Assembly: GCF_034262375.1 (NCBI RefSeq)
Contig: NZ_CP139558.1
Span: 4,092,001-4,156,000 of the forward strand
Length of the DNA: 64,000 nt
Direction of reading: 5' to 3'
From: Mucilaginibacter sabulilitoris
GTDB taxonomy: Bacteria > Bacteroidota > Bacteroidia > Sphingobacteriales > Sphingobacteriaceae
Shown here: positions 1 through 8,639 of the stretch, one piece after another
Position numbering within the stretch: position 1 is the stretch's first letter
Layout of the letters: each line of letters starts with the position of its first letter
The notes under the pieces: generated by a model
What the model saw: only the letters and a program-made list of their open reading frames with translations
Database searches by the model: none
What the model was told of the DNA's origin: nothing
Program-made: the position numbers and the translations under genes

Positions 1-126
1 GCTATAAATATCTACGAAACAGGCATGAAAGTGGCAAAACAGAAACGCGACAACCATGCTTTTTCGGAGTTACAAGCTGTTTACAGACAGGCTATGGGAG
101 TTGAGGAAGATGATGACGATTATTAA
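1..126 (+). CDS. C-terminal end of an unrecognised protein (partial)
   Basis: The first 41 codons of the window form an open frame that ends at TAA (124-126); the start lies outside the window. The visible tail contains QAVYRQAMGVEEDDDDY, a helical-looking segment with an acidic end. I do not recognise the family. It is on the same strand as the chromate transporter, but 124 bases separate them, so an operon is not indicated. Confidence 0.6.
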   Translation, partial: AINIYETGMKVAKQKRDNHAFSELQAVYRQAMGVEEDDDDY

Positions 127-250
127 ATAGTTCATAGATCATAGTTGGTGTTTCATGGTTTGGATGGGGTAATTTTTATCGACACTCATTATTAAACTAA
201 TACTTACTGCTATGAACAATGAACTATTAACTGTGAACTAACTATTATTA
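127..250. repeat. Intergenic spacer with GAACTA-type inverted repeats
   Basis: This spacer is AT-rich and holds repeated short words (GTTCATAG, TGAACTA). ATAGTTCAT at 127-135 is exactly complementary to ATGAACTAT at 219-227, so the transcript could fold back across the whole gap. No T-run follows, so it is not a convincing terminator. No promoter box was identified. Confidence 0.35.
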
Positions 251-1450
251 ATGAAAAAACGACATCTTCTGTTTCTACGTGATGTTTTCATTTATACATT
301 TACCGCATTTGGCGGCCCGCAGGCTCATATAGCCGTTTTGCTGCGCGAATTTGTTGAAAAAAGGCATTATATAACCGAAAGTGAGCTGATGGAGCTTAAT
401 GCGTTATCGCAGGTTTTGCCCGGTCCGGCATCTACGCAAACATTGGTTGGTATAGCCTGGAAGGTAGGCGGGCTACGCTTAGCCCTTATTACCTTTCTGA
501 TATGGATACTGCCTTCGGCTACCATAATGGGGTTAGCTGCCATCAGTTATAAAATGTTTGCCAATCAGGCTAAATTTTCACATATCATCAGTTATGTTCA
601 ACCCATTGCTGTTGGGATTGTGGCTTATGCTACTTACACATTTGCAAATCGGTTTTTAAAAACAAGGGTAAGCACCATGCTGGCTATTGGGTCGCTTATT
701 TCAACACTTATTTTGCAAAATGCTTATGCCTTCCCTTTACTCATTTTATTAGGGGGCATCATCTCGTCGGCTATGGAAACCCAGCAACAGGAAAACGAAC
801 TGCGGGTTAAGCTATATGCTAATGTAAATCCTAACAAGGTAGCCTATTTTATCGGGATACTATTGTTTTTTGCGGCATTAGGTGCCATCATTAACCAAAC
901 ATCGCCATTTAGCTTACCGATACGTTTATTTGAAAATTTTTACCGTAACGGCATACTCATATTCGGCGGCGGACAGGTCATGGTACCTTTAATGTATACG
1001 GAGTTTGTGGAGGTTAAACATTACCTGAGTAATTCTGAATTCCTGTCGGGTTATGCGTTGCAACAAGCGCTGCCCGGTCCTACATTTTCGTTTACTTCTT
1101 TTTTGGGCGGAATTACTTTAGGCAACAAAGGTTTTGGCGTAGGCGGGCAAATAATCGGCAGCCTTGTAGCCGTTATTGGTGTAAACACTCCAGGATTGAT
1201 ACTTATTTTATTCATTGTACCTTTTTGGGAAGATCTGAAAAAAATTACCCGTATTAAGAATTCTCTGAGCGGTATAAATGCGGTTTCTGTTGGTTTTATG
1301 GCTACAGCCTTTATTTTACTGGTAAGGCCGTTTGGCGGTAACTGGCTTGCTTATGGCTTAATGGCAGGTACTTTTGCGTTGTTGCATTTTACCAAAATAA
1401 AAACCCCGATAATTATCATCATCGGGATACTGTTGGGGCTATTCTTTTAA
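251..1450 (+). CDS. chrA: Chromate transporter, ChrA family (two-domain)
   Basis: This is a 399-residue polytopic membrane protein of the CHR family, whose known members export chromate from the cytoplasm. Both tandem CHR domains are visible. The first has FGGPQAH at 20-26 and LPGPAS near 55; the second repeats the pattern with FGGGQ near 237 and LPGPTFS near 270. The length matches full two-domain ChrA. The ATG at 251 follows an AT-rich leader without a clear Shine-Dalgarno. The gene stands alone. Its stop codon directly abuts the intergenic repeat at 1451. The substrate is inferred from the family; sulfate or another anion is possible. Confidence 0.85.
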   Translation: MKKRHLLFLRDVFIYTFTAFGGPQAHIAVLLREFVEKRHYITESELMELNALSQVLPGPASTQTLVGIAWKVGGLRLALITFLIWILPSATIMGLAAISYKMFANQAKFSHIISYVQPIAVGIVAYATYTFANRFLKTRVSTMLAIGSLISTLILQNAYAFPLLILLGGIISSAMETQQQENELRVKLYANVNPNKVAYFIGILLFFAALGAIINQTSPFSLPIRLFENFYRNGILIFGGGQVMVPLMYTEFVEVKHYLSNSEFLSGYALQQALPGPTFSFTSFLGGITLGNKGFGVGGQIIGSLVAVIGVNTPGLILILFIVPFWEDLKKITRIKNSLSGINAVSVGFMATAFILLVRPFGGNWLAYGLMAGTFALLHFTKIKTPIIIIIGILLGLFF

Positions 1451-1606
1451 GCCCCCCAGCCCCCTAAAGGGGGAGTTCTTGATGTGCAGATATGCAAATT
1501 TCAGATGTGTAAATGATTTTATAAAAAACATAAAGCCGGGCTTCTTTGAAGTCAGGCTTTATGTTACAATGGGTATCAAAACTCCCACTTTAGGGGGCTG
1601 GGGGGC
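1451..1606. repeat. Boxed intergenic repeat between chrA and dnaB
   Basis: Two inverted copies of a 25-base GC-rich box bound the gap: 1451-1475 (GCCCCCCAG then CCCCCTAAAGGGGGAG) and its complement at 1582-1606, differing at one base. Each box is itself partly palindromic. Between them is a terminator-like hairpin at 1527-1565 and a stretch containing TTTCAGATGTG. The same arrangement occurs at 4256-4410. The left box begins immediately after the chrA stop and the right box runs into the dnaB stop. Confidence 0.8.
1527..1565. terminator. Hairpin between convergent chrA and dnaB
   Basis: A 15-bp stem with two mismatches (AACATAAAGCC at 1527-1537 against GGCTTTATGTT at 1555-1565) surrounds a 9-base loop. 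It probably terminates transcription from both sides. T-runs are short, so termination is inferred from position and stem strength. Confidence 0.6.
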
Positions 1607-3171
1607 TAAAACGGCGGTTCATCATCAATGTCATCCATACGCGACGGACGAATGATGAAGTTGCTCTGTTTCTCAAAATCCTGTGACGGGGCCAGGCCAG
1701 AGAACGCATTACCCGAAGCAGGAGGGAAGCCTTCCACGCCTTCTTCAAGGTTGGCGAACTTAACGTATTTGCCCACAAATTTTAATCGTACCGTACCGGT
1801 TTCACCGTTACGGTGCTTGGCTATAATTACCTCACCTACATTATTGGTAGGGTTACCATCTTCATCTTCTGTTAAACCATAGTATTCCGGACGGTACAGG
1901 AACAGTACCATATCCGCATCCTGCTCAATTGAACCAGATTCACGTAAATCCGAAAGCATTGGTCTTTTGGAGTTACCTGGCCTGGTCTCAACCGCACGGC
2001 TCAATTGGGAAAGTGCTATTACCGGTACATTGAGTTCTTTAGCTACCGATTTTAAAGCCCTTGATATACTACCAATCTCTTGCTCACGGTTACCGCCGCC
2101 GGCTTTACCTTCGCCTTTCCCATGCATTAACTGCAAGTAGTCGATAATGATGAGCTGTATATCATGTTGCGATTTTAACCTACGGCATTTGGCCCTGAAC
2201 TCGAAAATATTGAGGGCAGGTGTATCATCAATAATTAATGTAGCTTGTTCAAGACGGCCAATTTTAGAGTGGATTTGCTGCCATTCCCATTCTTCCAGTG
2301 TGCCTTTACGAATCTTTTCCTGTTCAATTTCTGTTTCACCGGATATTAAACGGTTAACCAACTGAACGGATGACATTTCGAGCGAGAACACCACAACCGG
2401 TTTATCAAAATCAACCGCCGCGTTACGGGCACAGCTTAGCACGAATGCGGTTTTACCCATCGCAGGGCGGGCAGCAATAATTACAAGGTCAGATTTTTGC
2501 CAGCCGGAGGTCATACGGTCAAGATTGGTAAATCCTGAAGGTACACCTGTTAAACCATCCTTTTTATCTTTGAGGGCCTCAATATCCTTTAATGCTTCAT
2601 GAACCAGGTCGTCCATTTTACGGGCATCCCGGCGCAGGTTACTTTGTGCAATTTCAAATAGGTTTTTTTCTGCCCTGTCTAAAAGGTCAAGTACATCAGA
2701 TGTATCCTCATAGGCGCTTTGAATTACATCAGTAGATATCCTGATCAATTCGCGCTGGATAAACTTTTGTATGATGATACGGGCGTGAAACTCAATATTA
2801 GCAGCCGATGCCACACGGCTGGTAAGTTCAGTGATATAATATGCACCACCAATCATTTCCAGTTCGCCCTGCTTGCGCAGTTCGGCAGTAACGGTAAGAA
2901 TATCAACCGGTGATGATTTTTCAAACAGCTGTTTGATGGCTGCAAATATTTTCTGATGGTTATCGCGATAAAAAACTTCGGGTTTCAGAACGTCGATAAC
3001 TGAAGATAAGGCATCTTTTTCGAGCATGAGCGCGCCCAAAACGGCCTCCTCCAGATCGGTGGCCTGGGGTGGTAGTTTACCCAGTCCGCCATAAGGGGTT
3101 GGATTAGTTATTCGGCTTCGACGGTCGTTGGTATTGGGCTTGTTTTGCAGGTTATCGTTCTCGAAAATCAT
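1606..3171 (-). CDS. dnaB: Replicative DNA helicase DnaB
   Basis: DnaB is the hexameric helicase that unwinds DNA ahead of the replisome. The 521-residue product has the N-terminal helical domain (about 30-135) and the RecA-like C-terminal ATPase (about 195-460). The Walker A motif is AARPAMGKT, and IIIDYLQLM and LSQLSR motifs follow. Length is normal and there is no intein. A Ser/Pro/Asp-rich tail of about 50 residues follows the ATPase. The start at 3171 gives the usual short polar leader before GGLGKLPPQATDLEEAVLG. It diverges from rlmB across an AT-rich gap that holds a -7 box for each gene. Confidence 0.97.
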   Translation of the reverse strand: MIFENDNLQNKPNTNDRRSRITNPTPYGGLGKLPPQATDLEEAVLGALMLEKDALSSVIDVLKPEVFYRDNHQKIFAAIKQLFEKSSPVDILTVTAELRKQGELEMIGGAYYITELTSRVASAANIEFHARIIIQKFIQRELIRISTDVIQSAYEDTSDVLDLLDRAEKNLFEIAQSNLRRDARKMDDLVHEALKDIEALKDKKDGLTGVPSGFTNLDRMTSGWQKSDLVIIAARPAMGKTAFVLSCARNAAVDFDKPVVVFSLEMSSVQLVNRLISGETEIEQEKIRKGTLEEWEWQQIHSKIGRLEQATLIIDDTPALNIFEFRAKCRRLKSQHDIQLIIIDYLQLMHGKGEGKAGGGNREQEIGSISRALKSVAKELNVPVIALSQLSRAVETRPGNSKRPMLSDLRESGSIEQDADMVLFLYRPEYYGLTEDEDGNPTNNVGEVIIAKHRNGETGTVRLKFVGKYVKFANLEEGVEGFPPASGNAFSGLAPSQDFEKQSNFIIRPSRMDDIDDEPPF

Positions 3172-3188
3172 AAGTTGACAAAAATATA

Positions 3189-3196
3189 CAAAATTA
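3189..3196 (-). promoter_or_regulatory. Putative dnaB promoter, -7 box TAATTTTG
   Basis: On the minus strand TAATTTTG matches the Bacteroidota -7 consensus TAnnTTTG exactly and ends 18 bases before the dnaB ATG. No good -33 TTG was seen. Confidence 0.4.
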
Positions 3197-3468
3197 GTTT
3201 CGATTTGTTTAGTAAAGCGCTAACATGCCTTTTTTAGGCCCAACTCAAACATTAACAACAACATAAATTTGAGTATTTATTAATTAACAGTTTGTGTTAA
3301 GTATCAATAAGTAATTAACACCCGATGTTGGTAATGTGTTAGTAATGTAAGTTAAGTATTGATAATCAAATTATTAAACAAATGTGGATAAACATTGCGA
3401 TTGTTAATTATTTATAAAAAACCAAAATGCCTCAACAGTTCAATAAGTGCTTAATCAATTAATATAGC

Positions 3469-3476
3469 TACTTTTG
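3469..3476 (+). promoter_or_regulatory. Putative rlmB promoter, -7 box TACTTTTG
   Basis: TACTTTTG matches TAnnTTTG exactly and lies 24 bases before the rlmB ATG, giving a short leader. A -33 TTG is not evident. Confidence 0.4.
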
Positions 3477-3499
3477 GCAAAATATTAGAGCTTTTAGAA

Positions 3500-4273
3500 A
3501 TGACATTTAATTCAAGACCCCAGCGCGAAAGTAACCAGATGGTTTTTGGCATCAGGGCTATTATGGAGGCCATTACCTCAGGAAAAGAAATAGAGGCTTT
3601 GTATGTCCAACGGGGCATTGGCGGTGGTTTATCACAGGAGTTAAAAGCTCTTTTAAGCGAATATAATATTACAGCGCAGCAGGTACCGGTTGAAAAGCTC
3701 AATCGTCTTACAGCCAAAAATCACCAGGGTGCTGTCGCTTTTATTTCACCAATAGTTTACCAGAAGATTGAAAACATTATTCCAGAAATATTTGAAAAGG
3801 GGGAGGTGCCGCTCATATTGGTTCTGGATTCTATTACCGATGTACGCAATATGGGAGCTATTGCCCGTACAGCGGAGTGCGCTGGTGTACATGCCATTGT
3901 TATCCCGGCCAAAGGCTCAGCTCAAATAAATCCGGACGCTATAAAAACATCGGCGGGGGCCCTGTATAAGATCCCTGTTTGCAGGCATGATAATTTTATG
4001 CAAACCGTTAAGTTTTTGCAGGAATCGGGCCTACAGTTAGTTTGCTGTACCGAAAAAACACAGGACGATATTTATAAACCTGATTATACCGCCCCAACTG
4101 CCGTAATCATGGGCTCGGAAGAGGATGGTATACGCAATGAAATTATCCGCATTGCTGACTACTTAGCCAAAATACCAATGTTTGGTGAAATTGAATCACT
4201 TAACGTATCTGTATCCACAGGAATTATACTTTACGAAGCTATAAGGCAACGCGTCGCCCCCCCAACCCCCTAA
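3500..4273 (+). CDS. rlmB: 23S rRNA guanosine-2'-O-methyltransferase RlmB (SpoU family)
   Basis: RlmB methylates the ribose of G2251 (E. coli numbering) in 23S rRNA using SAM. The 257 residues show an N-terminal substrate-binding domain starting at MVFGIRAIMEAI. The SPOUT catalytic domain follows, with motif 1 DSITDVRNMGAIARTAE, motif 2 IMGSEEDGIR and motif 3 IPMFGEIESLNVSVSTGI. The last residues (VAPPTP) and the stop codon are encoded by the inverted-repeat box at 4256-4281, so the C-terminus looks shaped by repeat insertion. A related SpoU methyltransferase is the only realistic alternative. Confidence 0.92.
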   Translation: MTFNSRPQRESNQMVFGIRAIMEAITSGKEIEALYVQRGIGGGLSQELKALLSEYNITAQQVPVEKLNRLTAKNHQGAVAFISPIVYQKIENIIPEIFEKGEVPLILVLDSITDVRNMGAIARTAECAGVHAIVIPAKGSAQINPDAIKTSAGALYKIPVCRHDNFMQTVKFLQESGLQLVCCTEKTQDDIYKPDYTAPTAVIMGSEEDGIRNEIIRIADYLAKIPMFGEIESLNVSVSTGIILYEAIRQRVAPPTP

Positions 4274-4410
4274 AGGGGGAGCTTTTTGATTTGTAAATGT
4301 GCAGATTTCAGATGTGCAGATATTAAAACAACAAAGCCCGATTCCTAAAAAACCGGGCTTTGTTGTTAAATAGAATTTTTAAAAAGCTCCCCCTTTAGAG
4401 GGCTGGGGGG
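4256..4410. repeat. Boxed intergenic repeat between rlmB and manC
   Basis: This is a second copy of the element at 1451-1606. A left box at 4256-4281 and an inverted right box at 4387-4410 share the CCCCCTAAAGGGGGAG core (the right one has CCTCTAAAGG). The inside holds TTTCAGATGTGCAGATAT next to the left box and a terminator-like hairpin. The right box ends exactly at the manC stop codon; the left one contains the rlmB stop codon. Confidence 0.8.
4327..4367. terminator. Hairpin between convergent rlmB and manC
   Basis: A perfect 14-bp stem (AACAACAAAGCCCG at 4327-4340, complement at 4354-4367) with a 13-base loop forms a probable bidirectional terminator inside the boxed repeat. Confidence 0.7.
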
Positions 4411-5496
4411 TTAAATATACTTAGTACCGAATTTGCTTTTCACATCGGCCACTACTTGTTTTACATTCTGTTCCTGGTCGCGAGGGCATACCAGCAGGGT
4501 GTTGTTTGATTCTACCACGATGTAGTCATGCAGCCCCTGCAATATCACCAGCTTTTCGCCCGGTACATTTACCATACAGTTCGAGGAGTCATACATGATC
4601 ACTTTTTCTGAAGGGATCACCGCATTGCCCACATAATCCTTTTCAGCCAGGTCATAAATGGAGGCCCAGGTACCCAGGTCGCTCCAGCCAAACTCCGAGG
4701 GCAGCACATACACATTGTCTGCCTTTTCCATTACACCATAGTCTATCGAAATATTGATGCATTGCTGGTACGCTTTATGGATATAGGCTTTCTCCTCTTC
4801 GGTGTTATAAACCGGACGGGCATCGGCAAATATCTCGTGCATTTCGGGTAAATGCTGGCCAAAGGCCTTCACGATCGCCTCGGCCGACCATACAAAGATC
4901 CCCGCGTTCCATAAAAAATCCCCGCTTTGTAAAAACGTTTTGGCTATCTCCAGCGTGGGTTTCTCGGTAAAGGTTTTTACCTTATGAAAATCATGGTGGA
5001 TCACCTGGTCGGTGTACTGGATATAGCCATAGCCCGTATCCGGCCGCGAGGGTTTAATGCCCAGGGTGATCAGGCAGTCATTTTCGGCCGCTGTCTGCAG
5101 GGATTTGTCAATGGCGCTTACAAAGGCTTCCTCATCCAGGATCTGCTGGTCTGAGGGGGCTACCACAATAACGGCATTGGGGTTAAGGCGTTCTATTTTA
5201 AAACAGCCATAGGCCACACAGGGGGCTGTATTACGCATGACCGGTTCGGTCAGTATCTGCTGGTCGGTTAACTCCGGCAGCTGGCTTTTAACCAGTTTGG
5301 TATAGTTTTCATTCGTTACTATATAGATGTTCTCCTGCGGGCAAACTTTCAGGAACCTTTCGTAGGTGTTTTGTATCAGCGTTTTGCCTGTGCCCAATAT
5401 ATCTATAAATTGCTTCGGGTGGGATGATCGGCTAATTGGCCAGAAACGGCTCCCAATCCCTCCCGCCATTATGATCGCATAATTGTTTTTATTCAT
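4411..5496 (-). CDS. manC: Mannose-1-phosphate guanylyltransferase
   Basis: The enzyme makes GDP-mannose from GTP and mannose-1-phosphate for polysaccharide or glycan synthesis. The 361 residues begin MNKNNYAIIMAGGIGSRFWP, with the signature nucleotide-binding loop. The fold continues with EPVMRNTAPC, VVAPSDQ, FTEKPT and FLWNAGIFVW. There is no C-terminal cupin isomerase domain, so it is the monofunctional type. A longer start at 5544 is open but is not preferred: a -7-like CACTTTTG on the minus strand at 5532-5539 would start transcription downstream of it. It diverges from recQ. Confidence 0.92.
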   Translation of the reverse strand: MNKNNYAIIMAGGIGSRFWPISRSSHPKQFIDILGTGKTLIQNTYERFLKVCPQENIYIVTNENYTKLVKSQLPELTDQQILTEPVMRNTAPCVAYGCFKIERLNPNAVIVVAPSDQQILDEEAFVSAIDKSLQTAAENDCLITLGIKPSRPDTGYGYIQYTDQVIHHDFHKVKTFTEKPTLEIAKTFLQSGDFLWNAGIFVWSAEAIVKAFGQHLPEMHEIFADARPVYNTEEEKAYIHKAYQQCINISIDYGVMEKADNVYVLPSEFGWSDLGTWASIYDLAEKDYVGNAVIPSEKVIMYDSSNCMVNVPGEKLVILQGLHDYIVVESNNTLLVCPRDQEQNVKQVVADVKSKFGTKYI

Positions 5497-5739
5497 CTGT
5501 GTAAAAGAGTTATTATTTGGTTTAGCCAGGGCAAAAGTGTACAATAATCTGTTAAATAAGTATTAAATAAAACTAAATAATTACTTAGCCATTTTGTTCG
5601 CAATTTAAATGCGTTAAATAAACAAATTGTTTTTCATTCAATAATCATATTAGTATAAAATTAAAAAGTAAATCCATCGTTTATTCATTAAATTTTGTTA
5701 CTTTAAACTTTTAAAAATAATACTACATCACGTTAAACA

Positions 5740-7935
5740 ATGATAGAAACTAAGAAGTCGCTATTTGATAATCTCCAGAATTTTTTCGGATTCGACAACT
5801 TTAAGGGGGAGCAAGAAGCGATTATAACTAACATACTGGCGGGCAACGATACCTTTGTTATTATGCCTACCGGTGGTGGTAAATCCATGTGTTATCAGCT
5901 GCCTGCATTAATGAGTGAAGGCACTGCCATAGTAATTTCACCACTGATAGCCCTGATGAAAAACCAGGTAGATCAGTTAAGAGCTTTCGGAGGCTCTGAT
6001 AGTATAGCCCATTTTTTAAATTCATCCCTTACCAAATCAGAGATAACCCGGGTTAAGGAAGACGTTTTAGGCGGAAAAACCAAGTTATTATATGTTGCTC
6101 CCGAATCATTGACCAAACAGGAGAATATTGATTTTTTGAGGCTCAACCAGGTTTCATTTGTAGCCGTTGACGAGGCGCACTGTATTTCTGAATGGGGACA
6201 TGATTTCCGACCGGAGTATCGTAAAATACGGCAGGTAATTAGCAATATCGGCGAGAATATTCCTATCATCGCATTAACCGCTACAGCTACTCCAAAAGTT
6301 CAGCAGGATATACAAAAAAACCTGCAAATGAACAATGCAACTGTTTATAAATCATCATTTAACCGTTCCAATCTTTTTTATGAGGTGCGTGCCAAACGAA
6401 ACGTAATAAAAGAGATTGTAAAGTTTGTAAGGCAAAACCAGGGAAAATCAGGCATTGTTTATTGCTTAAGCCGTAAAAAGGTAGAGGAGGTTGCTGAAGC
6501 ACTTAACTTGAACGGTGTGAAAGCATTGCCATATCACGCCGGTTTAGATCCTAAAGTTCGTGCGGATACACAAGACAAATTCCTGATGGAGGATGTTGAT
6601 GTAATTGTTGCAACGATAGCCTTTGGAATGGGTATTGATAAACCCGATGTGCGGTATGTTATACATCATGACGTGCCTAAAAGCATGGAAGGCTATTATC
6701 AGGAAACCGGCAGGGCTGGCCGTGATGGTGGCGAAGGCGTATGTGTGGCTTTTTACTCGGAAAAAGATATAGATAAGCTTCAGAAGTTCATGAAGGACAA
6801 ACCCGTTTCTGAACGCGAAATTGGTACCCAGATATTAAAAGAAGTTATTGATTACTGCGAATCATCAGTATGTCGCCGTAAACAGTTGTTGCACTACTTT
6901 GGTGAAAACTTCAATGAAGCCGGCTGTAACAATATGTGCGATAACTGCTGCGGTTCAAAAGATCATTTTGATGGCGAGGAGCATCTGCACAGAGCGTTAA
7001 GCCTGATCAGGCATATCGGCGAAAAATTTGATGATCATCATATCATCAGTATATTGATGGGTGAGGAGAATGCCCAGATCAAGAATTATCAGCATGACCT
7101 GCTCGATTATTACGGATCGGGTAAAGAACAAGGCAAAAACCTCTGGAACTCTTTACTAAGGCAGGCTTTACTCAATAACTATCTCTCAAAAGATATTGAT
7201 CAGTATGGCTTACTGCGATTAACCAAGTCTGGTAATAGCTTTATTGATAACCCACATAGCATCCGCTTTATATTAAACAAGGTTATTGAGGCTACTGATG
7301 ACGATGATGATGCAGACGGCCCAAAACAGGGCGGCGGCGCATTGGATGCCCAGTTACTGCAAATGCTGAAAGAGCTGCGCAAAAAACTGGCCAAGCAAAA
7401 GGGGTTACCTCCGTTTGTTATATTTCAGGACCCGTCGCTTGAGGAAATGTGTACGCATTATCCGGTTACCACCGAAGAGTTAAAACAGATTTCGGGAGTA
7501 GGAGCAGGCAAAGCATTGAAGTTTGGTAAACCGTTTACCGATCTGATACAAAAATATGTGGATGATAACGATATTGACCGCCCTGTTGATATGGTGATCA
7601 AGAGTGCGGCCAATAAATCTGCCCTTAAGGTGTTTATTATTCAAAATATTGACCGTCACCTTAACCTTGATGACATTGCGGCCTCTAAAGGACTTACCTA
7701 CGAGGAGATATTGAAGGAGGTAGAGACTATAGTTAACTCTGGTACAAAACTTAACCTGAACTATTATATTGATGAGGTGATGGACGAAGATAAACAGGAC
7801 GAGGTGTTTGATTACTTCCGTACTGCCGAAGCCGACTCTATTGATGACGCGCTTGCTGAATTGGGTAATGATGATTATACCCGCGAAGAGGTACAGTTGA
7901 TGCGTATCAAGTTCATATCCGAAATGGGAAATTAA
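5740..7935 (+). CDS. recQ: ATP-dependent DNA helicase RecQ
   Basis: RecQ is a 3'-5' helicase acting in recombinational repair and restart of stalled forks. The 731-residue protein has Walker A MPTGGGKSMCYQ, the DEAH box VDEAHCISEWGHDFRPEY and motif III TATATP. Further motifs are GIVYCLSRK, ATIAFGMGIDKPDVR and QETGRAGRDG. The RQC zinc cysteines follow (CRRKQLL, CNNMCDNC), and an HRDC domain spans about 545-610. An extra C-terminal region of about 120 residues is acidic and helical. It is monocistronic, with a terminator just downstream. Confidence 0.96.
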   Translation: MIETKKSLFDNLQNFFGFDNFKGEQEAIITNILAGNDTFVIMPTGGGKSMCYQLPALMSEGTAIVISPLIALMKNQVDQLRAFGGSDSIAHFLNSSLTKSEITRVKEDVLGGKTKLLYVAPESLTKQENIDFLRLNQVSFVAVDEAHCISEWGHDFRPEYRKIRQVISNIGENIPIIALTATATPKVQQDIQKNLQMNNATVYKSSFNRSNLFYEVRAKRNVIKEIVKFVRQNQGKSGIVYCLSRKKVEEVAEALNLNGVKALPYHAGLDPKVRADTQDKFLMEDVDVIVATIAFGMGIDKPDVRYVIHHDVPKSMEGYYQETGRAGRDGGEGVCVAFYSEKDIDKLQKFMKDKPVSEREIGTQILKEVIDYCESSVCRRKQLLHYFGENFNEAGCNNMCDNCCGSKDHFDGEEHLHRALSLIRHIGEKFDDHHIISILMGEENAQIKNYQHDLLDYYGSGKEQGKNLWNSLLRQALLNNYLSKDIDQYGLLRLTKSGNSFIDNPHSIRFILNKVIEATDDDDDADGPKQGGGALDAQLLQMLKELRKKLAKQKGLPPFVIFQDPSLEEMCTHYPVTTEELKQISGVGAGKALKFGKPFTDLIQKYVDDNDIDRPVDMVIKSAANKSALKVFIIQNIDRHLNLDDIAASKGLTYEEILKEVETIVNSGTKLNLNYYIDEVMDEDKQDEVFDYFRTAEADSIDDALAELGNDDYTREEVQLMRIKFISEMGN

Positions 7936-7955
7936 AATCGAATTTTCATAAATAG

Positions 7956-7990
7956 AAAGCCTTTAGATTAATTACTTCTGAAGGCTTTTT
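7956..7990. terminator. Bidirectional terminator recQ / CBM6 lipoprotein
   Basis: A 12-bp stem with one G-T pair (AAAGCCTTTAGA 7956-7967, TCTGAAGGCTTT 7977-7988), a 9-base loop and following T-run serve recQ. The complementary A-run serves the convergent gene. Confidence 0.75.
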
Positions 7991-8639
7991 ATTTAAACTC
8001 TAAATAGTCCAAATTCATATTACCGTTGGCTACAATGTGTACGGTAATCATATGAACCCCCTTTTTTAGATTTATTGTAGTTAGGGAGTCGGATCTGTTC
8101 CAGTGGTGCCATTGCCGCCATTTAACTGTATCCCGGTCATCGTGGGTGGAAACTATCTTCAGGTCTTTTGCAATAGTCTTGCCATCCAGATCAAGCGCAA
8201 TGGAGCCATCACCGTTAGAGGTATACATTACACCAACTCGGTAATTTCTTGATTCGTTTACATTTACAGTGTATTTAATCCATTCGCCAGGTGCTGTCCA
8301 GCCCACGTACAGCTGATCCATTTTTGGCGGTACTACATTATGCGGATTATTATCAATACTGTCATGTGCTTTGGTGTAAGATATATCTACCCCTTCGCGC
8401 ATCCTGAATTCATTTAAAAATGTTCCGTTAGCCGGGTTTAGTTTGCCGCTGCCATTATTAACGCTATCGGTGTCATGATAGGCAATACCTTCACCACCGG
8501 TATTGTAATATTCACATTCTATTCTGCCGGGTATTTGCTGTATTTGATTTTGCCATGGTTTACCAGAGGTGCTAAGCATATGATTAACTGAACAGGAAAC
8601 AAATACAATTGCAATAATACCGGCTAATGCTTTTCTCAT
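7989..8639 (-). CDS. Lipoprotein with a CBM6-like carbohydrate-binding domain
   Basis: The 216-residue product begins with a lipoprotein signal (MRKALAGIIAIVFVSC, Cys at 16). It continues with a beta-sandwich typical of CBM family 6: RIECEYYNTGGEGIAY near the start, WTAPGEWIKYTVNV and YRVGVMYTSNGDG in the middle, and NMNLDYLEFK at the end. No catalytic domain is attached. Its ATG overlaps the stop of the upstream OmpA-family gene by 4 bases (ATGA), so the two are translationally coupled. It is probably a surface or periplasmic glycan-binding lipoprotein acting with that protein; the ligand is unknown. Confidence 0.75.
   Translation of the reverse strand: MRKALAGIIAIVFVSCSVNHMLSTSGKPWQNQIQQIPGRIECEYYNTGGEGIAYHDTDSVNNGSGKLNPANGTFLNEFRMREGVDISYTKAHDSIDNNPHNVVPPKMDQLYVGWTAPGEWIKYTVNVNESRNYRVGVMYTSNGDGSIALDLDGKTIAKDLKIVSTHDDRDTVKWRQWHHWNRSDSLTTINLKKGVHMITVHIVANGNMNLDYLEFK

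Larger units (their letters stand above)
3172..3499. other. AT-rich divergent spacer dnaB/rlmB with a DnaA box
   Basis: There is no credible gene in these 328 bases. It contains an exact DnaA-box consensus (TGTGGATAA at 3383-3391, i.e. TTATCCACA on the other strand). It also holds a direct repeat starting GTTAAGTAT at 3296-3310 and 3351-3365 (13 of 15 identical) and many TTAAT/AATTA tracts. Two weaker DnaA-box-like words (TGTGTTAAG, TGTGTTAGT) lie nearby. Function is unknown; promoter control of dnaB or a replication-related site are possibilities. Confidence 0.5.
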
